A stretch of DNA of 33,872 nucleotides from an uncultured Rhodopila sp. (GCF_903915725.1 NZ_CAIWTY010000011.1:1-33872); one strand, 5' to 3'. Numbered from the stretch's first letter, positions 1-7,789 are shown. The notes: generated by a model not told the origin, from the letters alone. A program made the numbers and translations.

Positions 1-523
1 AGCCAACGCGCCAGCGCAGATAGCGCCTGGATGCCAACTTTCGGCGCGGCTTCGATTCGGGTCAAATTATCAGCGGCATTCTCTATGGGATATCGAGCGC
101 GCGTTCCGCTGCATCAAGACGGTCGATCTGAACGTCCGGCCGGTCTACCACCGGCTGGAGGGCCGGGTGCGGGCGCATGTGTTCCTGTGCATGCTGGCCT
201 ACTATCTCGAATGGCACATGCGTCAGCGCCTGGCGCCGATGCTGTTCGACGACACCGACAAGGACGAGGCTGAAGCGCTACGCCGCAGCGTGGTGGCACA
301 GGCGCAGCGGTCGAAGGCGGCGGTGAAGAAGCAGACCACCGGCCTGACTGAGGACGGACTGCCGGTGCACAGCTTCCGCACGCTACTGGCCGATCTGGCG
401 ACGCTGGCCCGCAATACCATCGTCACCGCGATCAACCCGCTCTATCCGCTGACCGTGGTGACGCGGCCGACGCCGGTGCAGCAAAAGGCGTTCGAACTGC
501 TGGACGTCGGATGTGCCCAGTAG
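1..523 (+). CDS. IS4/IS1634-family transposase, C-terminal part (runs off left edge)
   Basis: The reading frame that ends at 523 is open back to position 2. It carries the C-terminal signature of IS4/IS1634-type DDE transposases: an ERAFRCIKTVDL motif, which contains the conserved glutamate of the catalytic triad, then VYHRLEGRVRAHVFLCMLAYY. About 174 codons are visible; full transposases of this kind are about 550-600 residues, so the rest lies left of the window or is deleted. The first 80 or so bases encode residues that fit the family poorly, so an internal deletion or a recombination junction near position 90 is possible. The first in-frame ATG (167) lies inside the conserved domain and is not the true start. 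The family call is from recognised motifs; the state of the missing part cannot be judged. Confidence 0.8.
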   Translation, partial: ANAPAQIAPGCQLSARLRFGSNYQRHSLWDIERAFRCIKTVDLNVRPVYHRLEGRVRAHVFLCMLAYYLEWHMRQRLAPMLFDDTDKDEAEALRRSVVAQAQRSKAAVKKQTTGLTEDGLPVHSFRTLLADLATLARNTIVTAINPLYPLTVVTRPTPVQQKAFELLDVGCAQ

Positions 524-528
524 GGCAC
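513..528. terminator. Small palindrome over the transposase stop codon
   Basis: GTGCCC-AGTA-GGGCAC is a perfect 6-bp inverted repeat with a 4-base loop, and the TAG stop codon of the transposase sits in its loop. It could be a transcription stop or part of the IS end. No U-tract follows, and the left end of the element is outside the window, so the terminal repeat cannot be matched. The 280 bases from 524 to 803 contain no gene I can support. Confidence 0.3.
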
Positions 529-803
529 TCCAAATTCGGCAAAGTATTCTGTCTTATCAGTGTGTTAAAGAATAATGGAGAAGGAAGCTCGGTCTAAAGA
601 CCCATGCGTCTGAGCGTAGCGGTTTAGGCTGCCTCTCAACCGGGCCGGTCGACGGAACCGGCGCACCAGTGATTGGGCGGAGGAAGGCGAGGCTGCGGCG
701 CCCCGGACCTTCCGGCAATCCCACATGTGCCAGTCGTCTACTCCAGCAAGTAACACGCCATAATAGCCCTTCCCGCGTCATAACATCGCAAGGGATGCCG
801 ACT

Positions 804-2240
804 TCAGGCCGCCAGGTTCCAGAATGCAGTTTTTCGCCCGTGCTCGCGGCGGAGCCTCGTGACATAGGCGTCATGCGTCTCGAAGGTCCCGTAATCTGAG
901 ATCGCAGCAGCCAAGCCCGAGCAGGTTCGGAGGTGGCGGGCAGCATGTCCGTAGCGGCTGGACCGGCTTTGCGTTAGGGAGAAATTAATCATCGCTCGTA
1001 GCATCAGTGTGACTGCAAGCGGGTACTTAGACCCGAGGGCCTCGGCTGCCGGGGTCAGAATCTCGTATTGATTGCCATCCAATTCCTTGGCCCGTTGCAC
1101 TACCATTTTCGCGGCCTTCTCCAACGAGGGCCACGAAACAAGAAAGAAAACCGCCTGGATCACGCTGCCATATTGTTGGGCGTACGCCAGGGCACGCTGC
1201 TCCGCGTCGAAATCTTCAAAGTCCGGCAGCCGCTTCAGGTAGTCCCGCAGATGCCGTGCGGAGAGGGATCGTTCGAAACAGGACCAGCGGGCAGCCTGCG
1301 CCTCATCGCCGCGCCCGAGAGCTTCGAGCACGTCGATCCGCGCATCTTCCCATTCATAATCAAGCCAGCCGCCCGGCCGGTGCTCAGTCGCTTCAAGGGT
1401 CTCCCACGCCTCACTGGCCCGATCCGCCGCCAGCAGCCGCCGCGCGATCCGTGCGGCAATTTTCGGCACCTTCCTGAGCGGTTCCTCATATTGAGCGATG
1501 TATGAGTCGACATCTCCCTGAGCGTCCGCGATGTCCTGCAGTGCCAACCGGACGGTGCTGACGCGGGTGCGTTCGGCGATCTCGTCAGCATAGACGGCTC
1601 CGCCGGACCCCCAGCCCACCTCCTGCCGCTCGTTTGCCGCTGGTTTACGCACCGGCTCCGCCGACAAGGCGATCATGCGTTGCTTCAGATGCTCCAAACC
1701 CGCCGGCCCGAGAGCCGGCTGCAATGCCTGGATGAGACCGTCGAACTGCCCGTAATCGTTTTGAATCAGCGACCTGAACGCCTGGTCCGCCAGTTGCCCG
1801 GGGTCGGGTCCGGCTGCCCGGGCAATATCACCGAGATCGGACACGGCGGTTCCGAAAACACCACTGATGGTCCCGCTGCTGTCGTCTGAGCGCCCGAACA
1901 CCGATTTGGCCAGTTCCAGGAATCGCCACATCAGGTCCAACCCTTCGGAGGGCATGCGCTTTGCCACCTGATCGGTGATAGCCCGGCGCTGCGCTTCCAG
2001 ATCGTCGGCCAGCGATTTTCGATTCTGCCAATCCACGAAGGAGCGCGACCGCGCGATCGTCGCGAGGCGTTTGCGGATTTCCCGGGCGAGCTCGGCGGGA
2101 CTGTCCGCGCCAGCCAATTCAAGACGCAACCGGCGTTGCGCGATCGCATTTCCCTGGCTGATTTCGATCAGCAGCTCGGCTAACCGCGCGGCCCCGAGAG
2201 CCTCCAGATTGCCGGCGTTCAGAGTCTTCTTGGAGGCCAT
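804..2240 (-). CDS. DUF6880-like hypothetical protein
   Basis: This gene encodes 478 residues when started at the ATG at 2240 (MASKKTLNAGNLEALG...). An upstream in-frame ATG at 2276 would add 12 residues, but the shorter start fits the usual pattern of an N-terminal region beginning near LNAGNLEALG and leading into a helical repeat-like body. The C-terminal part (FLVSWPSLEKAAKMV, then LMLRAMINFSL, then RLRREHGRKTAFWNL) is what I recognise from the alphaproteobacterial DUF6880 family. The protein is soluble, helix-rich and without signal peptide or membrane segments; tetratricopeptide-like packing is plausible. No enzymatic motif is visible and the function is unknown. It is a single gene, separated from the toxin-antitoxin pair by about 150 bases. 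The coding call is sure; the family name is from memory. Confidence 0.8.
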   Translation of the reverse strand: MASKKTLNAGNLEALGAARLAELLIEISQGNAIAQRRLRLELAGADSPAELAREIRKRLATIARSRSFVDWQNRKSLADDLEAQRRAITDQVAKRMPSEGLDLMWRFLELAKSVFGRSDDSSGTISGVFGTAVSDLGDIARAAGPDPGQLADQAFRSLIQNDYGQFDGLIQALQPALGPAGLEHLKQRMIALSAEPVRKPAANERQEVGWGSGGAVYADEIAERTRVSTVRLALQDIADAQGDVDSYIAQYEEPLRKVPKIAARIARRLLAADRASEAWETLEATEHRPGGWLDYEWEDARIDVLEALGRGDEAQAARWSCFERSLSARHLRDYLKRLPDFEDFDAEQRALAYAQQYGSVIQAVFFLVSWPSLEKAAKMVVQRAKELDGNQYEILTPAAEALGSKYPLAVTLMLRAMINFSLTQSRSSRYGHAARHLRTCSGLAAAISDYGTFETHDAYVTRLRREHGRKTAFWNLAA

Positions 2241-2390
2241 GATGTCAGCGCCGCCCCGAGATGCCGTCTGCACCATGCCCGATTTGCTGCGCGTTCGCGA
2301 TGCACGCGCGATGGTGTCTCAATGAAATACGCGCCCGGCCGTCCGCGACGATCCGGATGAGAAATGCCGGTCCCACGCCAGCCGCCAAGG

Positions 2391-2738
2391 TCACTCACGG
2401 AGGCGCTCCGCGATTTGCTCCAAATGATCTTCACCGCCGAAGAAGACGGTCAGGATTCTTACCTCAGCCAGATGGTCATCAATCTCGAAATAATAGACGA
2501 ACTGTTGTGCGGTAACGTGGCGCACGCTGTCTCGTAGCTCCGGATGCACAGTCCCGCGGTGCGGGTGCGTCGCAAACGTCAGCATGTAGTCGAACGCCGC
2601 CCGGATTCGGGAGTTCGCCCGTGCCGTCGCGATGACCTTTGTATCGCCGAATTCCTGGTACGACCGAATGAGATGCTTTCTGATACGCGAGAGGTCGCGG
2701 GCAACGTTCGCCCCGCGTAAGACAGCATAGCGCCGCAT
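2391..2738 (-). CDS. Type II toxin, RelE/ParE superfamily
   Basis: This 115-residue basic protein has the fold signature of ParE/RelE toxins: an N-terminal helical hairpin (residues 12-50), a central strand region around QQFVYYFEIDDHLAEV, and the terminal ILTVFFGGEDHLEQI strand-helix. ParE members poison DNA gyrase and RelE members cut mRNA on the ribosome; the sequence alone does not say which applies. Pairing with a ParD-type antitoxin favours the ParE group. It starts 5 bases after the antitoxin stop codon, so the two are cotranscribed and probably translationally coupled. Such pairs stabilise plasmids by post-segregational killing. No disruption is visible, so the toxin is probably active unless neutralised. 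Confidence 0.9.
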   Translation of the reverse strand: MRRYAVLRGANVARDLSRIRKHLIRSYQEFGDTKVIATARANSRIRAAFDYMLTFATHPHRGTVHPELRDSVRHVTAQQFVYYFEIDDHLAEVRILTVFFGGEDHLEQIAERLRE

Positions 2739-2743
2739 GCCGC

Positions 2744-2998
2744 TTAATCCTCGCGGTCGACCGCTGCCAGGAAATCGTCCACCTTGTCCTCGAGCGGAAC
2801 GAATGGTCCGGCTCGGCGTTGGTCGATCAGCTGCTGAAGCGCTTGGATTTTCGACGCATGTAACTCATTGTCCCGGCGCAGCATGTCCAGTCCGTGCTGG
2901 AGCACCGCGCTGAGGCTGGAATAGCGTCCGCGTTCAACCAGCGACCGGGCGTATGCTTCCTGTTCGTCGGTCAGCGAGATCGAGGTCTTCACGGTCAT
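2744..2998 (-). CDS. Type II antitoxin, ParD-like ribbon-helix-helix
   Basis: The gene encodes 84 residues starting MTVKTSISLTDEQEAYARS, a typical ParD/CopG ribbon-helix-helix N-terminus: one DNA-binding strand (VKTSISL) followed by two helices. The acidic C-terminal tail (residues about 60-84, ending AAVDRED) would wrap the toxin. The start at 2998 is chosen because AGGAGG lies 6 bases upstream on the minus strand; the same frame runs further upstream to 3274, but that extension has no ribosome binding site and no family similarity. It is the first gene of the pair and is expected to repress its own promoter. Confidence 0.9.
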   Translation of the reverse strand: MTVKTSISLTDEQEAYARSLVERGRYSSLSAVLQHGLDMLRRDNELHASKIQALQQLIDQRRAGPFVPLEDKVDDFLAAVDRED

Positions 2999-3023
2999 GG
3001 GGAACCTCCTGTCCCGGGGATCA

Positions 3024-3067
3024 ATACCACCCAGTAATACCGAGGCACAAGCCCCGCGGTACTGCTG
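3024..3067. promoter_or_regulatory. Possible antitoxin operator
   Basis: Upstream of the antitoxin there is an imperfect inverted repeat, CAGTAATACCG at 3032-3042 and CGGTACTGCTG at 3057-3067 (9 of 11 positions pair), plus a second AATACC 12 bases before the first. ParD antitoxins autoregulate through such sites. The rest of the 3000-3330 interval holds no gene I can support. Confidence 0.3.
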
Positions 3068-3330
3068 CTCCTGCCGGGCTTGGCGGGTGCGGCCGAGCCG
3101 GCGCCGGAGTAGGTGTTCGCTGCTCAGATGCTTCAGCGCCTGCGGTTGCGGCATGATCAGCATGTGCCGGAATGGACAGGATGATTGGCACCGAACGCGC
3201 CATCGAAGCCGGCCTTTGATTTTTTCAGATCGAATTTCCGCGTCTGCAAACCCCGAAGGGGTTAGGATAGCCATGGAGTCGCGCGATCCAGTGGGACCGC
3301 GGATAACCGAAAGCGGAAAGGGCTGAAGGC

Positions 3331-3860
3331 ATGTCCTCGATTCTGGTGAACCGAGCCCCTCTCCTCACCCTGTGGGCGGCGGTCGTTGCCGTGCGGCTTG
3401 GCCATCAGCCGGACACCGCTCTGACCTTGGGCCGGGCGGTCGCCGGCTCCGCCGCGCGGGTCAAGGCACGAAACATCGGGCGGGAAGAGCGCACGGCCGA
3501 CCGCGACGCCGAAACGCCTCGGCTGGCCGAGATCCCATGTGACGGCGCCGGCGTTTCTGCTCGGAAAGACCATCCGGCTGCTGCCCGACGAAAACGGCGA
3601 GCTGCGCGCCGCCGACGGTGGCCAGCCTGAAGATCCCGCCGCGGTCGAGCGCTACCTCATCAAGGCGTTCGGGGCCCGCCTGGCCGAGGTCAGGACGGCG
3701 ATGGCCATGCTGGCCGCGCGGTATGAGGCGGCCGAACTCAACCGGATCGGGTTCAGGCTCTACGAGAGATTTCGTCCGGATGTGCCGCCGGGGAACGCGG
3801 GTTGGGCGGCGAAGGCGGTGCTGGAGGTCGACAAGATCCTAGCGGCGACCTTAGTGGATC
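3331..3860 (+). pseudogene. Frameshifted conserved hypothetical gene
   Basis: Two adjacent frames together give one protein of a family I recognise only as a conserved hypothetical of about 180-190 residues. Frame 1 from the ATG at 3331 gives MSSILVNRAPLLTLWAAVVA then LGHQPDTALTLGRAVAG, the typical N-terminus. Frame 2 from about 3540 gives DPAAVERYLIKAFG, then AMAMLAARYEAAEL, then LYERFRPDVPPGNAGWAAK and LEVDKIL, the typical C-terminus. The shift lies between about 3490 and 3545. The second frame does not stop where the family normally ends, so the 3' end has also been lost or replaced near 3860. The gene is therefore probably dead. Function of the family is unknown to me. Confidence 0.6.
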
Positions 3861-3924
3861 GGGCGCGCGGCGATTCGCGCTCCTCTATCTTGTTCGCTTT
3901 ATGTTCTTCCGGTAGTCTGCGGCC

Positions 3925-4322
3925 ATGCACCCGCCGCCGTTCCGCCTCGCCCACCGCCTCTCCGACTGGCCTGATTGCAGCCTTGAGCTTCACTGCTGCC
4001 AGGGCACAACAATCCTTTCGCTGCGCCTGTTGGCCACGAAGCGCGGCGACAGGACCTTTGCAGAAATCCTCCCCCGATTACGGTGAAGCGCTGCAACCGA
4101 CCGCCCGCGCCGGTCTATCTCTGCGCGGGGCACCGCGAACACAACCATGGCGCTCCGGCGGACTGGACCAGCGAATTGGTGCCGGCTGCCGCGCGGGTCC
4201 AACCACAAGGGTGGTCCCATCGCCGCGGTAGGGGAGAAGGCCCCTGCCCCGGCTGGCGACAAGCCGGCCGGAGCCGCGACAACAACCGCGGGCAGAGATT
4301 CGGCGACCTGACCGGCGCGTAG
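3925..4322 (+). pseudogene. Small cysteine-rich conserved gene broken by a one-base deletion
   Basis: The ATG at 3925 opens 53 codons (MHPPPFRLAHRLSDWPDCSL..., ending EILPRLR) and then hits TGA at 4084. The frame beginning one base earlier, at 4083, continues the same protein: KRCNRPPAPVYLCAGH, then NHGAPADWTSELVP. Together they resemble a family of small proteins I know in alphaproteobacteria, with a PRLRCxxC motif followed by a short C-terminal half. The DNA reads cggtgaagcgctgc where cggtgcaagcgctgc would restore PRLRCKRC, so a single missing base is enough to explain the break and it removes the first cysteine of the CxxC pair. The natural C-terminus is probably near 4190; readthrough to 4322 looks like non-native sequence. 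Function unknown. Confidence 0.55.
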
Positions 4323-4838
4323 AGGCTCGAACGCCTCGACGACGCCGTCTGTCAGCCCGATCGTGTTCGCCTGGTAGCCGGAAGCGCAATGCCCGACCTG
4401 TTCCGGCGCTTCGTACGCCCGTTTGGTGGGAGACCTGCCCGGCGATACGTTCAAGCCACGCGCCGCATAACCGACGGTCGGCCGGGACCGGGACGCGAAG
4501 CTAGCAAGCCCGGTCAGGGCGGACCCGCCGCGCCGGGCGCGGCGCCACCGGCAGCGCGGTCGCCGGCAATGGTGCGGGCGAAGGCAAGGGATGGCTCACA
4601 GCGATGAGTGGGGCGGCCTGGCGAAACCTTGACGATTCATCATAGCCGCCGGCCTTTGGTGTGATTCATTGTAAGCCAGGGTTTCACGAATCAACAAAAA
4701 AGCTCGCTTAAGGCATTGAGCAAGGCGGGATTGGTGGGACCTTGGTAATTCATCGTAGCCGGCAGTCCGCCATTCGCTGGTAGAATCAGACCCTTCCTGA
4801 TACCAGTTCAGAACTACCCGGCCAGAGGTGCCTGAGAC
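4323..4838. other. Apparent intergenic stretch with repeats, no supported gene
   Basis: Open frames occur on both strands (one on the minus strand spans 3990-4454), but none has a convincing ribosome binding site or recognisable protein. The second half, from about 4620, is less GC-rich and contains three copies of a short repeat listed separately. It probably includes the promoter of the XRE gene: a TAGAAT box lies at 4781-4786, but I see no good -35 partner. Confidence 0.4.
4634..4760. repeat. Three copies of an ATTCAT..TA.CC repeat
   Basis: Close copies in the same orientation: gattcatcatagcc at 4634-4647, gattcattgtaagcc at 4663-4677, and aattcatcgtagcc at 4747-4760. The first and last are both preceded by a CTTG. 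They lie upstream of the XRE-type regulator, so they could be its binding sites, but they could also be debris of a mobile element. Confidence 0.4.
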
Positions 4839-5171
4839 GTGAGCCTGCCGCCCAAGAAGGCCGTACCCCGTAGCAAGGCGGCACCGACCACCCCCGCGCC
4901 AACCAGGTTGCCGCCGAAGAAAACCGCGGCAGCGAAAAAGGCCGGTCCCCCTGCGCTCCGGGATGCCGACGCGGTAACCTTCGGGACGAAGCTCAGGGAG
5001 GCTCGGGAGGCGGCTGGCCTTTCGCAGGCAGATCTCGCGAAGCTGGTCAATATCCCTCAGCCGCGTCTGCCCGGTCTTGAACAGGGCAGAACAGACGTCC
5101 GCCTCTCGACCATCCGTCGGTTTGCCAAAGCTCTCGGCGTACCTCTGACAGACCTTCTGCCTCCGCACTGA
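4839..5171 (+). CDS. XRE-family transcriptional regulator
   Basis: The 110-residue protein starts with GTG at 4839. Residues 1-40 are a basic, proline/alanine/lysine-rich tail (several PPKK motifs) likely to be disordered. Residues about 47-108 form a Cro/C1-type helix-turn-helix: FGTKLREAREAAGLSQADLA as the first helices, then the recognition helix region and LSTIRRFAKALGVPLTDLL. The usual serine-arginine of the recognition turn is replaced by LPGLEQG. There is no adjacent toxin in operon arrangement. It lies just upstream of the palindromic operator cluster at 5224-5312, so it may be the factor that binds there; this is inference from position. Confidence 0.8.
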   Translation: MSLPPKKAVPRSKAAPTTPAPTRLPPKKTAAAKKAGPPALRDADAVTFGTKLREAREAAGLSQADLAKLVNIPQPRLPGLEQGRTDVRLSTIRRFAKALGVPLTDLLPPH

Positions 5172-5223
5172 TCCGATCTTCCGCTTTCCGTCAAATGATA
5201 GCCCTTGATGCCATATATTTTGA

Positions 5224-5312
5224 GGTATCACAAGCGATATCGTTTAGGGTATTGCCATTCGATACCGTATAGGGTATCAGCGATAAATAAGTCAGATATA
5301 CGCAGCGGTATT
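5224..5312. promoter_or_regulatory. Cluster of GGTATC palindromes (operators)
   Basis: GATACC-GTATAG-GGTATC at 5261-5278 is a perfect 6-bp inverted repeat. GATATC-GTTTAG-GGTATT at 5236-5253 is a near copy exactly 25 bases upstream, and further half-sites occur at 5224-5229 (GGTATC) and 5307-5312 (GGTATT). The spacing and dyad symmetry are those of a dimeric regulator bound at tandem operators. A TTGCCA (5252-5257) and TATCAG (5275-5280) pair with 17-base spacing could be a weak promoter embedded in the sites. The next gene starts at 5363. Confidence 0.55.
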
Positions 5313-5362
5313 GAGATTGACATTCGGTCCCAACAGTCCGAACCCAGGAAAGGCGAATTCCT

Positions 5363-5668
5363 ATGTCCCTGCACGTCACCGCTAATACCTCACGGCTGTT
5401 TTCGATATCCGGCACATTCGGCGACGCCCAGATCGTCGCCACCGGATCTCGTGTCCTTATCGATCTGCAAACACGAAACTATGACTCAGGCGGCATCCTG
5501 CGCAAACACCACGCGCTGGCGAACTTGCCGTTGGAGACTGCTTCCCGGCTGCGCGATTTGCTGAACGAGGCCATTGCGGCAGCGGCCGAGGCACCCCCGC
5601 ACCAGCCGGGATTGTGGAGCGAGGCGACGTCCGCGCACACCGCCCGACGATTGCAGCGAAACGCGTGA
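5363..5668 (+). CDS. Hypothetical protein, 101 residues
   Basis: The ORF starts at ATG 5363 with aggaaagg about 8 bases upstream. The N-terminal half (residues 1-45: VTANTSRLFSISGTF, then AQIVATGSRVLIDLQTRNYD) reads like beta strands and the middle (residues 53-76: LANLPLETASRLRDLLNEAI) like helices. The last 25 residues are low complexity. I do not recognise the family. The strong upstream operator cluster suggests regulated expression, perhaps by the XRE protein encoded before it. There are no membrane segments and no signal peptide. Confidence 0.6.
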   Translation: MSLHVTANTSRLFSISGTFGDAQIVATGSRVLIDLQTRNYDSGGILRKHHALANLPLETASRLRDLLNEAIAAAAEAPPHQPGLWSEATSAHTARRLQRNA

Positions 5669-6070
5669 CGCCGCGCCATGCGGTCGATCCCCGAGCGCGA
5701 CCGCACGGTATCAGCGCAAGCCGGCGGCGGGACCGCCAGCAGGTTTCCGTTACTACATCGGCAGAACAGCCGAGGATCAAGTCTGGATCAACGACATGTT
5801 GTTGCGGTCACGATAGTCTACTTTCCATCGAAATTTTTTCCGGGGCCAACGCTTTTTTGCCAGTTGATAGTTTCCCGGAGGTCATGCAACCTGCGGACCT
5901 CGGGGGGATCGCAACGGAATGGCGTCATTCGAACGATCCCTGCTGTGCTGCCATGACATCTGTCGATACGTGCTATTTCTGAGACCAACGGTTCCATTTT
6001 GGAGACGGTGACTAGAACAGTATATTCCGGATAAGCAGTAAATAAGTAAATTAGATAGAGGGGTATCGCA
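5669..6070. other. Leader region of the conjugation operon
   Basis: No convincing gene is seen here. The last 70 bases are AT-rich compared with the flanks and contain the regulatory elements described in the next entry. A GGTATC half-site like those at 5224-5278 occurs at 5707-5712. Confidence 0.4.
5999..6067 (+). promoter_or_regulatory. Candidate promoter and shared regulatory box for the trb operon
   Basis: TATATT at 6021-6026 is a good -10 box with a poor -35 (TTGGAG, 5999-6004) 16 bases before it. Downstream, TAAATAAGT (6039-6047), then AGATA, then GGTATC (6062-6067) repeats the order TAAATAAGT (5284-5292), AGATA, GGTATT (5307-5312) seen before the 5363 gene. This shared architecture suggests that one regulator controls both the small gene and the transfer operon. 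Confidence 0.45.
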
Positions 6071-6143
6071 ATGAAATCCGCCAACGGGTTTCGTCTAGGA
6101 GGACGTTTGTCCTTACACCAGTCAATCCGCGCTCGTTTTGGTC

Positions 6144-6284
6144 ATGAGCGACAGCAACCGCGCGCCGGCGACTTCGCCTGCAACCCATGCCGCCTCGGTG
6201 GCCGACATCGTCGTGGGCCGCTATGAGCGCCGTGCATCAACTTTATGCCGTGGTCGAACAGGGCAACCCGTTCCGCATCCCTGA
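6144..6284 (+). CDS. Possible 46-residue ORF overlapping the next gene
   Basis: The ATG at 6144 opens MSDSNRAPATSPATHAAS, then VADIVVGRYERR, which has the composition of a real N-terminus, but the frame soon stops at 6284 inside the next gene. It may be a separate leader peptide, or the true N-terminus of the 6223 gene displaced by a frameshift near 6230. The sequence does not decide. Confidence 0.3.
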   Translation: MSDSNRAPATSPATHAASVADIVVGRYERRASTLCRGRTGQPVPHP

Positions 6285-6810
6285 CCCGCCTGCCCCGGCG
6301 TTTCGGTTTGTGGAACTGCGCCACGCGGCCTGGACGTATGCCGTCTATCAAGGCGACGCGCCGCAGACCCGGTTGCTTGGTTACGTTCGCAACTGCCCGG
6401 AAAAATGTGTCTGGATTGCACGCACGACGGGATCGGAGACCGCACCCGCCGACATCCGGCGATGGCCGAGCCGCGAGGCCGCAGCGCAATGGCTTTCCAA
6501 AGCCGTGGACGGCACTGTTCCTCGCGAGGCGGCCGACCGCCGGTTCCGGACTTACGGCAAGCGAAAGACGCTGGCCGTCACCGGTCTTCCGGCTCTGCTA
6601 CCGGGCACCCCGGCGCGGGCGGCACCCGGGACAAACCCCGAATCCCTCGACCGCCATCCGGAGCGGAGGTTTGTGCTGGTCACGGGCGAACCCGACGTGG
6701 CCATGCCGCCCCTGCCTACGGCGCAGTTCCCGGAACCACCCAAGCCGTCTCTGCCACCGCCCGGCGAGGTGCCGCGCACGCCGGAAGCGGCGCGGGGGGC
6801 CGCGCCATGA
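6223..6810 (+). CDS. Hypothetical protein, first gene of the transfer operon
   Basis: The frame is open from 6187 to 6810; I prefer the ATG at 6223 (MSAVHQLYAVVEQGNPFRI) because the residues before it look like a shadow of the frame starting at 6144. The protein has about 195 residues. Residues 1-100 look folded, with aromatic-rich strands (FRFVELRHAAWTYAVYQG, then CVWIARTTG) and a short helix (WPSREAAAQWLSKAV). From about residue 130 it is proline-rich and ends in a PPLPTAQFPEPPKPSLPPP-type tail. There is no signal peptide. The stop codon overlaps the trbB start (ATGA), so it is part of the operon. I do not recognise the family; a regulatory or accessory role in transfer is plausible. Confidence 0.6.
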   Translation: MSAVHQLYAVVEQGNPFRIPDPPAPAFRFVELRHAAWTYAVYQGDAPQTRLLGYVRNCPEKCVWIARTTGSETAPADIRRWPSREAAAQWLSKAVDGTVPREAADRRFRTYGKRKTLAVTGLPALLPGTPARAAPGTNPESLDRHPERRFVLVTGEPDVAMPPLPTAQFPEPPKPSLPPPGEVPRTPEAARGAAP

Positions 6811-7784
6811 TCAGCCGGCATCAGGTCGCGCTCGATCGCGTCCGTGACAATCTTCTCGATGTGATGGGCGAAACCGTGCGCGGCCTGATGGCCGAGCCTG
6901 ACGTGACCGATATCATCCTCAACCCGCCGTTGCCCGTAGAGCCGCACGGGCGGCTGTGGGTGTCCCGCCTCGGCCGGGAGCGGGAGGCGATCGGCTTCAT
7001 GTCGGCGGAACAGGCCATGCGGCTGATCGGCGCCGTCGCCAGCAGCATGAACATCGAAGCGACCGAGGCCACGCCAAGCGTGCAAGGCCATCTTATTACC
7101 GATGGCGCGCGCTTCCAGGGCTGCATCCCGCCCATCGTGCCCGGGCCGTTCTTCGCGATCCGCAAGCACGCCTCGGCGGTCTTTCCGCTCCAGTCCTATG
7201 TGGACAACGGCCAGATGACGGTGCGGCAGAAGGCAATCGCCGAAGACGCCATCGCCCGGCGCCTCAACATGCTTGTTGTCGGCGGAACCGGTGCCGGCAA
7301 GACGACGCTCGTCAACTCGTTGCTGGATACGATTGTCAAAATCCATCCGCATCACCGCATCTTCGGCGTAGAGGATACGGTCGAGCTCAAATGCGCGGCG
7401 GCGGATCAGACCTTCATGCGCACGTCGGCGGGCGTGAGCATCCCGGACCTCATCAAGATCGCGATGCGTTCTTTTCCCGACCGCATCATCATCGGCGAGG
7501 CCCGCCGAGGCCCGGAAATGCTCGACATCCTGACTGCATGGGGGACCGGGCACGAAGGCGGACTGGCAACAATCCACTCGAACACGGCCAAGCCGGAAGC
7601 CGCGCTTGAACGGGTCGAAGACATGCTGATGCAAGTCACCAACAACCCCATGCACCGGCTGATTGCCCGCACGGTCAACGTAATAATCTGCATCGACCGC
7701 ACTCAGGGCATCCGCCGCGTCACGCAGATCGTGTCCGTGCTCGGGCACGACGGCCACGCCTACCAACTGCAATCGGAGACCTGA
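6807..7784 (+). CDS. trbB: TrbB (VirB11-type) secretion ATPase
   Basis: The 325-residue protein is a hexameric traffic ATPase at the cytoplasmic face of the type IV secretion channel. The sequence shows the N-terminal domain (residues 1-130, with LMAEPDVTDIILNPP), Walker A GGTGAGKTT at about 159-167, the Asp box (HHRIFGVEDTVELK), Walker B region PDRIIIGEARRGPE, and the His box (GHEGGLATIHSN). The length matches TrbB. The ATG at 6807 is chosen because it overlaps the preceding stop and because translation further upstream reads as a shadow frame. All key residues are present. It is followed after 5 bases by trbC in the canonical trbBCDE order. Confidence 0.95.
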   Translation: MISRHQVALDRVRDNLLDVMGETVRGLMAEPDVTDIILNPPLPVEPHGRLWVSRLGREREAIGFMSAEQAMRLIGAVASSMNIEATEATPSVQGHLITDGARFQGCIPPIVPGPFFAIRKHASAVFPLQSYVDNGQMTVRQKAIAEDAIARRLNMLVVGGTGAGKTTLVNSLLDTIVKIHPHHRIFGVEDTVELKCAAADQTFMRTSAGVSIPDLIKIAMRSFPDRIIIGEARRGPEMLDILTAWGTGHEGGLATIHSNTAKPEAALERVEDMLMQVTNNPMHRLIARTVNVIICIDRTQGIRRVTQIVSVLGHDGHAYQLQSET

Positions 7785-7789
7785 ACCCT

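Noticed and set aside
3990..4454. Minus-strand ORF of 154 codons
   Set aside because: No ribosome binding site or family similarity; it overlaps a recognisable plus-strand pseudogene.
4596..5231. Minus-strand ORF of 211 codons over the XRE gene
   Set aside because: The helix-turn-helix on the plus strand is clear, and the minus frame has no recognisable domain.
6552..7772. Minus-strand ORF of 406 codons opposite trbB
   Set aside because: Shadow of trbB; no ribosome binding site or recognisable domain.
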